This document shows, in pieces, positions 1-5,856 of a stretch of 6,047 nucleotides of DNA. The DNA is from Coriobacteriales bacterium. GTDB taxonomy: Bacteria; Actinomycetota; Coriobacteriia; Coriobacteriales; UBA8131. The stretch covers positions 1-6,047 of the forward strand of contig JAISMZ010000165.1 of assembly GCA_031276475.1 (NCBI GenBank). Direction: 5' to 3'. The first letter of the stretch is position 1. Every line of letters begins with the position of its first letter. Both the position numbers and the translations under genes were made by a program. The notes beneath the pieces are model-generated. The model ran no database searches, was not told the DNA's origin, and saw only the letters and a list, made by a program, of their open reading frames with translations.

Positions 1-20
1 GGGCGGGGCGGGGCGGGGCG
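1..20. repeat. Tandem GGGCG pentamer repeat, quadruplex-capable
   Basis: Four perfect copies of GGGCG lie eight bases beyond the stop codon of the tyrosine recombinase and run into the window edge, so the true copy number is unknown. The plus strand has four G-runs of at least three, each separated by a single C, which fits the canonical pattern for an intramolecular G-quadruplex with one-base loops. The plus strand is the template for the genes here, so the mRNA would be C-rich and any quadruplex would form in template DNA, not in RNA. No hairpin with a U-tract, and hence no intrinsic terminator, is visible in bases 1-28. The repeat itself is certain. A biological role is a guess, and it could also mark an assembly edge. 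Confidence 0.8.
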
Positions 21-28
21 CGACCAGA

Positions 29-1021
29 TTACGCCGACGCGCGCGGATGAGCGTGGGCGTGATCCTTGGTAAGATGCGCAACCGACAGATGCGTATATAT
101 CTGAGTGGTAGCCAGATTGGCGTGCCCAAGCAGCTCCTGAACAGCACGGAGATCGGCGCCGTTCTCCAAAAGATCGGTAGCAAAGGTATGGCGCAGAGCG
201 TGCGGTGAGATATCTGAGCTAATACCTCGACTGCGGAAGAACGCCTTAAAGGCAATGCGTAGGCTGTCGGCGCTCATCGGGTTGCCGCGCGTTGAGATGA
301 ACAGGGCCTCGCTGACGGGCGCAGCGGCGGCTTTACCGCCAGGCGGTTTGGCCCGGGCAAGTAGCTGCGGGCGAAATGTTGTCAGGTAGGTTTGTAGCCC
401 TTGGATAACCAGCGGGTAAAGCGGCACGATACGCTGGCGGGCGCCCTTACCAAAAAGGGTCAGCTGGCCCTGCGAAAGATCGAGATCGGAGACTTTCAGG
501 CGCGCTACCTCGCCGACGCGAGCACCGGTAGCGTAGAGCAGCTCCACCAGCAGGCGGTCGCGGTACTCTACGGGGTCAGCCGGGCTCAAGGCCAGCGCCT
601 TCTCCAGATCATCCTGGCTGGCAATTTTGGGTAGCAGATGCGTAGGCCGCAACCCAGAAATCATCCGGGTGGGGTCGCTTTTACTAAAGTGGTGCTCCGT
701 GAGCCAAGCCGAGAAGCTGCGGATTGCGCAAAGATGACGGTTGATGGTGCTGCGCGCGTAACGAGCACTGTTCAGGTAGCCGAGGTAGCGTCGCAGCAGC
801 CGGTAATCAACGCTGGCCATGGTGAGCTGCTCGCGCTCCAACCAGCGCAAAAAGGCCTGAATGTCGTTGGCGTAAGCCCGCACGGTGTGCTTGGAGAGGT
901 TGCGCTCGGCGCTCAACGACTTTAAGAAATCCTCCAGCAAGGCCGCGTCGTGGGCAAGCGCCTCAGTGGCGGGCCGCTCACTGCTCGCGGGCGGCGTCGT
1001 CTTGTTGTCGTAGTTTTTCAT
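29..1021 (-). CDS. xerC: Xer-type tyrosine recombinase (XerC-like), complete
   Basis: This 330-residue site-specific recombinase of the phage-integrase family probably resolves chromosome dimers at dif in the cytoplasm. The N-terminal core-binding (SAM-like) domain spans about residues 27-113 and the catalytic domain about 135-318. All six catalytic positions are visible: R168 (in ATGARVGEV), K192 (FGKGARQRIVPL), H274 and R277 (SPHALRHTFATDLL), H300 (LLGHANLATTQ) and nucleophile Y309 (IYTH). The tail ends in a Xer-like HPRA. An Ala/Gly/Lys-rich stretch at about 224-236 lengthens the loop before ALFIS, and roughly 25 residues precede the first domain, so the protein is longer than the usual ~300. 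The ATG at 1019-1021 is the first possible start, because an in-frame TAA lies 12 bases upstream. No good Shine-Dalgarno is visible, and the 31-bp gap after trmFO suggests translation within an operon. The xerC name rests on adjacency to trmFO, as with codV/xerC in Bacillota. XerD, or a sole Xer protein, cannot be excluded. Confidence 0.93.
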   Translation of the reverse strand: MKNYDNKTTPPASSERPATEALAHDAALLEDFLKSLSAERNLSKHTVRAYANDIQAFLRWLEREQLTMASVDYRLLRRYLGYLNSARYARSTINRHLCAIRSFSAWLTEHHFSKSDPTRMISGLRPTHLLPKIASQDDLEKALALSPADPVEYRDRLLVELLYATGARVGEVARLKVSDLDLSQGQLTLFGKGARQRIVPLYPLVIQGLQTYLTTFRPQLLARAKPPGGKAAAAPVSEALFISTRGNPMSADSLRIAFKAFFRSRGISSDISPHALRHTFATDLLENGADLRAVQELLGHANLATTQIYTHLSVAHLTKDHAHAHPRASA

Positions 1022-1052
1022 CCAGACATCTTAAGCGATTGATGACGTCAGC

Positions 1053-2432
1053 TCAAGTTGCAAGGCGGCCCTGGGCAAGCCGTGACGGCGCTGGAGGCCA
1101 GAGGTCGGGACGGGCGGCAATGGAGGCGTGGGCGGCAGCAAGGGCTCGGGTGCTGTAGGCCTCATAGCGCGCCTGCTTCCTTTTGGGCTTGTTCACAAGC
1201 GGCATCATCAGGCCGTAATTGACGTGCATCGGCTGATAATCCCGAGTCGCTGGGTCGGTCGCGTAAGCCAGCAGGGCCCCAAAGGTAGTTTCGGGAGGCA
1301 ATGTTGGCGCCGGCAGCCCCGCAAGCGCCGCATAGCTGGCCAGGGCAGTGTAGAGGCCCGAGGCGACGGCCTCGCTGTAGCCCTCGGTGCCGGTCAACTG
1401 GCCCGCAAAACGCAGCAGTGGGTCGCGAGGGTGCTCCAGCGTAGGGCCAAGTGCCCGCGGCGTATCCAGAAAGCTGTTGCGGTGCATGACGCCAAAACGT
1501 GCGAATTCCGCCTGTTCCAAGCCGGGAATCAGACGAAACACCCGTTGTTGCTCGGCAAAGGTCAGATTAGTCTGAAAGCCCACGAGGTTATAGGCGCTAC
1601 GCTGGGCGTTCTCGGCACGCAGCTGAACGACCGCCCAAGGACGTCGTCCCGTAGTGGGATCGCTGATCCCCACCGGCTTGAGTGCACCAAAGCGTGGGGC
1701 GTCGCGACCACTGCGGGCAACCTCTTCAATGGGCTGACAGGCCGAGAACAACTCGGATTGCTCAAAATCGCGCTGCCTGACCCGCTTTGCGGCCAACAGC
1801 GCGTCTATCAGGCACTCATAGTGTTCGCGTGACAGGGGCGCGTTGAGGTAGTCGCCCCCCTCGTTGCTGTAGCGCGATTGCGCAAAGAGAATTTCGCTGT
1901 TGAGAGAATCGGCCATCACTATTGGCGCGGCCGCATCGTAAAAGGACAGCGCGTTGCCACCGAGCGTAGCGGCAATGCTGGCACTTAAGGCGTCGGAGGT
2001 CAAAGGACCCGTGGCAACGATGACGGCCTCGTCAGAAAACCGACGGGCATCGCTCAGGCAGTGCAGCTCACAACGGATGATCTTAATGCGAGTATGTTCG
2101 CTCAGTGCTGTGGTAACCAACGCGGAAAAGCGGTCACGGTCAACCGCCAGGGCACTGCCGGCCCGTACCTGGCTGTCGCGGGCGCATTGCATCAGCAGCG
2201 AACCAGCTAATGTCAGCTCGGCTTTCAGCGTTGCAGCAGCCGAGGGCAAAGCCGCACTCTTAAATGAGTTTGAACAGACTAACTCAGCGAAGCGATCCGT
2301 GCGGTGAGCCGGTGTCATCCGCTGCGGCCGCATCTCGATAAGCCGCACATCAACACCGCGCTCCGCCAACTGCCAGGCGGCCTCACTGCCAGCCAGACCT
2401 GCTCCGATTATCACTGCTCGTTTTGTCACCAT
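1053..2432 (-). CDS. trmFO: TrmFO: methylenetetrahydrofolate- and FAD-dependent tRNA (uracil-54-C5) methyltransferase
   Basis: This 459-residue enzyme makes ribothymidine at position 54 in the T-loop of tRNAs, using 5,10-methylenetetrahydrofolate as carbon donor and reduced FAD as reductant. It was formerly called Gid. The N-terminal Rossmann motif GAGLAGSEAAW (residues 10-20), followed by LIEMRP (31-36), binds FAD. LVCSNSFKS holds C53. SACQPIEEVARSG holds C232, which aligns with the cysteine of EGCMPIE in homologues (Cys226 in Bacillus subtilis), the proposed catalytic residue. RFGALKPVGI (247-256), YNLVGFQTNL (281-290), FAGQLTGTEGYSEA (342-355) and HVNYGLM (403-409) are further family signatures. 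Length is slightly above the usual 435-450, through the C-terminal tail. The ATG at 2430-2432 has GGAA about eight bases upstream. The second codon is GTG and could also serve as the start. Its neighbours are dprA (64 bp upstream) and xerC (31 bp downstream). The product call is secure. Confidence 0.96.
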   Translation of the reverse strand: MVTKRAVIIGAGLAGSEAAWQLAERGVDVRLIEMRPQRMTPAHRTDRFAELVCSNSFKSAALPSAAATLKAELTLAGSLLMQCARDSQVRAGSALAVDRDRFSALVTTALSEHTRIKIIRCELHCLSDARRFSDEAVIVATGPLTSDALSASIAATLGGNALSFYDAAAPIVMADSLNSEILFAQSRYSNEGGDYLNAPLSREHYECLIDALLAAKRVRQRDFEQSELFSACQPIEEVARSGRDAPRFGALKPVGISDPTTGRRPWAVVQLRAENAQRSAYNLVGFQTNLTFAEQQRVFRLIPGLEQAEFARFGVMHRNSFLDTPRALGPTLEHPRDPLLRFAGQLTGTEGYSEAVASGLYTALASYAALAGLPAPTLPPETTFGALLAYATDPATRDYQPMHVNYGLMMPLVNKPKRKQARYEAYSTRALAAAHASIAARPDLWPPAPSRLAQGRLAT

Positions 2433-2496
2433 CCACCTGTTCCGATTGGGCTTTTCCTTTGGAGACGTAGCACAGAACCCTGTCAGCTTGATCAGT
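2433..2496. other. 64-bp gap between dprA and trmFO (no topA, no terminator seen)
   Basis: In many Bacillota the topA gene sits between dprA and trmFO. Here only 64 bases separate the TAG of dprA from the ATG of trmFO. I see no coding remnant of topoisomerase I, no convincing promoter, and no stem followed by a T-run. The only inverted repeat is a 4-bp stem, ACAG...CTGT, which is too weak to call. The stretch CAAAGGAAAAG about 22-32 bases before trmFO is purine-rich but far for a ribosome-binding site. Read-through from dprA into trmFO is the simplest reading. Confidence 0.6.
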
Positions 2497-3540
2497 CTAA
2501 TGATAGCGCCTTTGCTCGCAGACCGTGTAGCGACCGTCGCGCAGCCGCGTTATGCTGCCGGCAAACTCCAGGGCAGAAAGCTCGCGGACGGTCGCGGTGA
2601 TATCCCCACCCCGCAACGTAGCGACTTCCTCAACCGTCATCGCCTTTGCCATCAGGGCAGATTCGATGTCGTTAAGCCCACCTGGCAAGCTCCCATCTGG
2701 CGTCTGAGAAACGGGCAGCGCCTCCCCCACCGCTTCGGAAAGGTAGCTCAAAAAACTCTCATCATCCACCACGGGCAAAGCCCCCTGCAATAACAACCGG
2801 TTGGAGCCGGTGGACTCGCGGGAGTGAATAGAGCCCGGTACCACCATCACCTCCCGGCCCAAGGCCAAGGCCGCATCAGCTGTGGAGAAGGTACCCGAGG
2901 GCAGTCCCGCCTCGACTATCAGGGTTGCCAGACCCAAACCGGCAATGATGCGGTTGCGTCGGCGAAAGGCAAAACGAAGTGGCGGGCTGCCCCAGGGCGC
3001 CTCGGAGAGCAGGGCCCCACCGCTGCTGAGTATCTGCGCGAACAGCCGGGCCGCGCGTGCAGGATAGACGACGTCGGCGCCGCAACCCAGCACGGCGACC
3101 GTTTTGCCCTGCGCGCGTAAAGCACCGCGATGAGCGGCCTGGTCGCAGCCTATCGCGCCGCCGGAGACCACTATCAGTCCCATTTCTGCGGCCAGCGAGC
3201 CAAAATGCTCAGCGCAGCTCAGGCCATAGGGCGTAGCCTTGCGGGCGCCGACAATTGCCAGCGCTGGGCAATTGAGAATAGCGCTGTCACCCAGCACCTG
3301 GAGGCTCTCGACGACTGGCTCAACGGCGAGGCAGCGCTCGGGGAAAGCAATATCACTGCGGGTGAGCGTCTGGCGGGAGGCGGCGGCAGCTGAGGCGGCA
3401 GCTCCTGCAGCCACACTGGTAGCTGTAGCTCTGCTCATGACCGGAGCGGCGGCTGAGGTGGCGGCTGAGGTGGCGGCCGGAGCGGCGGCTGAAACGACAG
3501 TCGGAACCTCTGCCGCAGGCACAACGAAAGCGGTACTCAT
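2497..3540 (-). CDS. dprA: DprA/Smf DNA-processing protein with Ala-rich N-terminus
   Basis: DprA binds incoming single-stranded DNA during natural transformation, displaces SSB and loads RecA. It is also kept in many non-competent bacteria. The ATG at 3538-3540 is chosen (347 residues): it overlaps the comM stop as TGATG and has GGGGGA five bases upstream. A TTG one codon earlier is less well placed. The Rossmann-like core shows IVGARKATPYG (96-106), SGGAIGCDQAAHRG (126-139), LGCGADVVYP (151-160), FRRRNRIIAGL (192-202), E210, SGTFSTA (215-221) and PGS (235-237). A DprA-type winged helix covers about 290-342. The first 57 residues are odd: about 24 are Ala, the rest mostly Ser, Thr, Val and Pro, and no SAM/HhH domain is recognisable. 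The usual dPP-LY segment before the core is also degenerate (VVESLQVLGD). The family call is firm, but whether the protein works in competence is unproven. Confidence 0.94.
   Translation of the reverse strand: MSTAFVVPAAEVPTVVSAAAPAATSAATSAAAPVMSRATATSVAAGAAASAAAASRQTLTRSDIAFPERCLAVEPVVESLQVLGDSAILNCPALAIVGARKATPYGLSCAEHFGSLAAEMGLIVVSGGAIGCDQAAHRGALRAQGKTVAVLGCGADVVYPARAARLFAQILSSGGALLSEAPWGSPPLRFAFRRRNRIIAGLGLATLIVEAGLPSGTFSTADAALALGREVMVVPGSIHSRESTGSNRLLLQGALPVVDDESFLSYLSEAVGEALPVSQTPDGSLPGGLNDIESALMAKAMTVEEVATLRGGDITATVRELSALEFAGSITRLRDGRYTVCEQRRYH
3441..3492. repeat. Small coding repeat array in the 5' part of dprA
   Basis: On the plus strand a 12-bp unit, GGCGGCTGAGGT, occurs twice in perfect tandem (3448-3471), followed by a partial third copy. 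A 16-bp sequence, CCGGAGCGGCGGCTGA, is repeated exactly at 3441-3456 and 3477-3492, framing the array. The 12-bp period keeps the reading frame. The block encodes DprA residues 17-34, which contain SAAAP near each end around alternating Ala-Thr-Ser. Slippage here would change protein length in steps of four residues without a frameshift. Confidence 0.85.
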
Positions 3541-5225
3541 CAAAATCCCCCATTCTCAAAGCGGAAGCTGACGGCTTCCAGCAGATGATCATTGTTGACG
3601 CGCTCGCTGGCCTCAAGGTCGGCAATGGTTCTGGCCACGCTCAGCGCCCGCATGATGCCGCGGCCACTGAGCTGGTAGCGAGTTGCGGCCTGCTCGATGA
3701 AGCGTCGCTCGGTACTTCCGAGCCTGCAGGACGCTATCATCCGCATGCCGTTGCCGAGCGTTCTGGCACTGGCCATCGGTTGAGCCGCTGATGATGCGAC
3801 GCTTCGCCGCGGACGACAGTCGGCGCCCGCGTCGGTTTTTATCGCCTCCACAGCCTTTACAACATCTGCGGCAGCGGCAAGCTCCACGGTCTTTTCAACG
3901 CCAGCAAACGCCTCACCATTCGCAACATCTACAGCATCAAGGGCTTCTGCATCCTGCGCCACCTGTCGTTGCTGACGAAAGTCTCTTGCCGCTAACACTG
4001 CGGTGCGCAGGGGTTTGGAAGCAACCCCCTGACCGGTAGCCAGAACCTGCGCGGGATCGCTGCGGCGAACCTGCACCGCCATGTCAAAACGATCCATGAT
4101 CGGGCCACCGATACGCCCCTGATAATTGCTGATCTGAGCTTCGCTGCACTTACAGGCTCGCTGCGGATCGCCATAATAGCCGCAGGGGCAGGGATTGGCC
4201 GCCCCTACCAGCAAGAAGTCCGCCGGGAAAACCAAGGTGCGATTGGCACGGGCCAAGGCGACGTAGCCATTTTCTATCGGCTGGCGCAACAGTTGCAGCA
4301 ACGAGGAGCCAAACTCCGGCATTTCATCTAAGAATAATACGCCATTGTGTGCCAAGGTCACCTCACCCGGACCAAGCGGGTTGCCACCGCCCAGCAGGCC
4401 AGCCCGTGAAGCACTGTGATGTGGCGCGCGAAACGGCTGTTTTCCCTGGAGTATTTCCTCATAGGGCAATCCGGCAACCGAATGAATCATTGCGCTCTCG
4501 ATACGTTCGCTATCACTCAGTGGAGGCAGGATGCTCGGCAGGCGGCTTGCCAACATACTCTTACCCGATCCGGGCGGCCCCAGCAATAGAATAGCGTGCT
4601 TGCCCACAGCGGCGATCTGCAAGGCCCGCTTGACAAAGTCGTTGCCCGCCACATCGCAAAAATCCGCCGTGGCAATGCCGCCGTCTACTTCGCGCGGACG
4701 GGCAGGCTGAAGCGCGCCATCATAGAGGTCTGCCAGGGAGCTCAAACAGAGGTGTTCGTGGCGCTTTGCCGGATAGACGCCCCGCGGTATCGGTGCGGTG
4801 AGCAGCGACAGGCCGCTTTCAAAGGCTAAATGCTCGTAAGCCAGCTGCCCGTTTACCGGATGCACCGACCCGTCGATAGAAAGCTCACCCACGCAAAGTC
4901 TGCCAGCAACCATGTCAGGTGATATCTGCCCGGTGGCAATCAGCAGGCCTAAGGCGATGGGCAGATCGAGCCCGGAACCGCTCTTGCGCAGCGAGCTGGG
5001 CGCAAGATTGATGACGATGCAGCGATTTGGCACCTCAAAGCCAGCCGCGCGGCAGGCCAATCGCACCCTGAAACGCGCCTCGTTGATCGCCGTATCCGCC
5101 ATGCCCACGATATAGGTGCCCGGCAATCCGTTGCCCACGCTGACCTCAACCGTTACCGGCACCGCCTCTACGCCGCTGATGGTTGCGGTATGCACGAAGC
5201 CGCAGTTCCTGTCGCCAGCAGCCAC
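3540..5225 (-). CDS. comM: ComM/YifB family Mg-chelatase-like AAA+ ATPase
   Basis: This is a 561-residue cytoplasmic ATPase. Characterised ComM is a hexameric helicase that drives branch migration during natural transformation. The N-terminal ChlI/Lon-S5-like domain (about 18-140) shows VEVSVGNGLPGTYIVGMAD (26-44), INLAPSSLRKSGSGLDLPIA (72-91) and VGELSIDGSVHPVNG (112-126). The AAA+ module has Walker A GPPGSGKS (216-223), FRAPHHSAS (265-273), Walker B VLFLDE (296-301) and IMDRFDM (376-382). The cysteine cluster NPCPCGYYGD...CKC (C346, C348, C358, C360) is typical of the family and probably binds zinc. The C-terminal domain contains LSGRGIMRALSVARTIADLE (519-538). Length exceeds the usual ~500-510 because of an Ala-rich insertion at about 421-485. 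The GTG start (5223-5225) has AGGGG seven bases upstream. A second GTG at residue 11 is possible but less well supported. The gene lies 2 bp after yraN and its stop overlaps dprA. All key ATPase residues are present. Confidence 0.95.
   Translation of the reverse strand: MAAGDRNCGFVHTATISGVEAVPVTVEVSVGNGLPGTYIVGMADTAINEARFRVRLACRAAGFEVPNRCIVINLAPSSLRKSGSGLDLPIALGLLIATGQISPDMVAGRLCVGELSIDGSVHPVNGQLAYEHLAFESGLSLLTAPIPRGVYPAKRHEHLCLSSLADLYDGALQPARPREVDGGIATADFCDVAGNDFVKRALQIAAVGKHAILLLGPPGSGKSMLASRLPSILPPLSDSERIESAMIHSVAGLPYEEILQGKQPFRAPHHSASRAGLLGGGNPLGPGEVTLAHNGVLFLDEMPEFGSSLLQLLRQPIENGYVALARANRTLVFPADFLLVGAANPCPCGYYGDPQRACKCSEAQISNYQGRIGGPIMDRFDMAVQVRRSDPAQVLATGQGVASKPLRTAVLAARDFRQQRQVAQDAEALDAVDVANGEAFAGVEKTVELAAAADVVKAVEAIKTDAGADCRPRRSVASSAAQPMASARTLGNGMRMIASCRLGSTERRFIEQAATRYQLSGRGIMRALSVARTIADLEASERVNNDHLLEAVSFRFENGGF
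3546..3551 (-). promoter_or_regulatory. Ribosome-binding site fixing the dprA start
   Basis: GGGGGA on the minus strand lies five bases before the dprA ATG and inside the last codons of comM, where it also encodes Gly-Gly. The comM stop and dprA start share one base (TGATG), the classic layout for translational coupling by a terminating ribosome. The spacing favours this ATG over the TTG immediately upstream, which would leave only two bases. Confidence 0.65.
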
Positions 5226-5227
5226 CG

Positions 5228-5680
5228 TCAGACCCCTGCACTGAAGGCGTCGCGATGGTGCCTGATCATGGTCTTGCTCTCGCTTATCAGTGTTACGGCA
5301 ATGACGTCAAAGCGCACCCGTGACGAGGGCAAATCATGGTTGGCCAGATACATCAGGGCAATCCGCTCATACCGCGCGCGTTTACGAGCGGTAACGGCCT
5401 CCTCAGGAAAACCGGAGCTGATGTTGCGGCGGGTCTTGACCTCGGCAAAGACAAGTTCCCCGTCCTCGCGGGCGATGATGTCAGCTTCACCAGCTGGACA
5501 CTTCCAGTTGCGCTCCAGGATTTCGGCGCCGTTGCGCAGCAGAAGTGTGCAGGCCAGCTCCTCTCCCTTTCGGCCCAGCTCCTGCCGCCGACGGTCGGGT
5601 TCCCGGATCGTGACAGGCTTGTTTGCGGCTGATTTGCCGGCGGCGCCGGTCTGATCCACAACTTTTTCTGACTTGCTCAT
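5228..5680 (-). CDS. yraN: YraN family protein (UPF0102), predicted nuclease fold
   Basis: This 150-residue protein of the UPF0102/YraN family has a predicted restriction-endonuclease-like (PD-(D/E)xK) fold. The family's biochemical role is not well established, and activity in nucleic-acid processing is inferred from the fold and from its constant neighbours rnhB, comM and dprA. Visible signatures are LGRKGEELACTLLL (35-48), GEADIIA (64-70), FAEVKTRR (78-85), FPEEAV (91-96) and RFDVIAV (123-129). The likely metal-site residues D67, E80 and K82 (D...ExK) are all present, with E40 upstream. The first ~32 residues are a charged, Lys/Arg- and Ala-containing extension that most family members (about 115-125 residues) lack. 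The start is well supported by AGGAGG five bases before the ATG. A 176-bp leader separates it from rnhB, so it may begin its own transcript. Confidence 0.92.
   Translation of the reverse strand: MSKSEKVVDQTGAAGKSAANKPVTIREPDRRRQELGRKGEELACTLLLRNGAEILERNWKCPAGEADIIAREDGELVFAEVKTRRNISSGFPEEAVTARKRARYERIALMYLANHDLPSSRVRFDVIAVTLISESKTMIRHHRDAFSAGV
5233..5237 (-). promoter_or_regulatory. Ribosome-binding site supporting the comM GTG start
   Basis: AGGGG on the minus strand sits seven bases before GTG at 5223-5225 and lies within the last codons of yraN. It decides between this start and the in-frame GTG ten codons later, which has only AGGA eleven bases away. The yraN stop is two bases from this start, so coupled translation is likely. 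Confidence 0.6.
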
Positions 5681-5685
5681 ACTGT

Positions 5686-5691
5686 CCTCCT
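5686..5691 (-). promoter_or_regulatory. Strong Shine-Dalgarno of yraN
   Basis: A perfect AGGAGG on the minus strand lies five bases before the yraN ATG (5678-5680). It is the best ribosome-binding site in the window. It fixes the start so that the unusual ~32-residue N-terminal extension is included in the protein. Confidence 0.8.
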
Positions 5692-5701
5692 GACTTTGGA
5701 T

Positions 5702-5738
5702 AAAAACAGCATGACAAAGCCGCCTGTCAGCGGGCTTT
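5702..5738 (-). terminator. Possible hairpin plus T-tract in the yraN leader
   Basis: On the minus strand AAAGC-C-CGC pairs with GCG-GCTTT around the 6-base loop TGACAG (5716-5738), giving an 8-bp stem with one bulged C. A run of five T (5702-5706) follows after nine bases. That gap is longer than in a standard intrinsic terminator, so strength is doubtful. The alternative short stem GACA...TGTC overlaps its 3' half. The element lies between rnhB and yraN, just before the yraN Shine-Dalgarno. It could end rnhB transcription, attenuate the downstream genes, or be incidental. The rest of 5739-5856 shows a weak GCTTT-GTTG-AAAGC stem, with T6 ten bases further on, and no clear promoter. Confidence 0.3.
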
Positions 5739-5856
5739 CAGAAACCCTTCACAGCGCTCTCACAAAACGCTCGTAAGCCACTCAAAAAACCGTCGGGAAG
5801 CTTTCAACAAAGCGGTGGCGCGGGCAGCCGCAGCCAACAGCAGTCAGGCACAAACC

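Noticed and set aside
29..1021. The tyrosine recombinase as a prophage or integron integrase
   Set aside because: No attachment-site repeat, cargo, phage or transposon gene is nearby. Its place after trmFO and its Xer-like motifs fit the housekeeping dimer-resolution enzyme.
1043..1050. Palindrome TGACGTCA between trmFO and xerC, also found at 5302-5309
   Set aside because: It is only 8 bp, the flanks are not symmetrical, and the second copy lies inside yraN coding sequence. There is no support for an operator.
1128..1832. A 234-codon open frame on the plus strand inside trmFO
   Set aside because: It is wholly antisense to a gene with full family motifs, shows no recognisable domain, and long antisense frames are common in GC-rich coding DNA.
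3541..3543. TTG as the dprA start
   Set aside because: It leaves only two bases to the ribosome-binding site, whereas the next codon is ATG with five-base spacing and a TGATG overlap.
5190..5654. A 154-codon plus-strand open frame opposite yraN
   Set aside because: The minus strand carries clear YraN motifs and a perfect ribosome-binding site. The plus-strand product is a Ser/Arg-rich shadow without family features.
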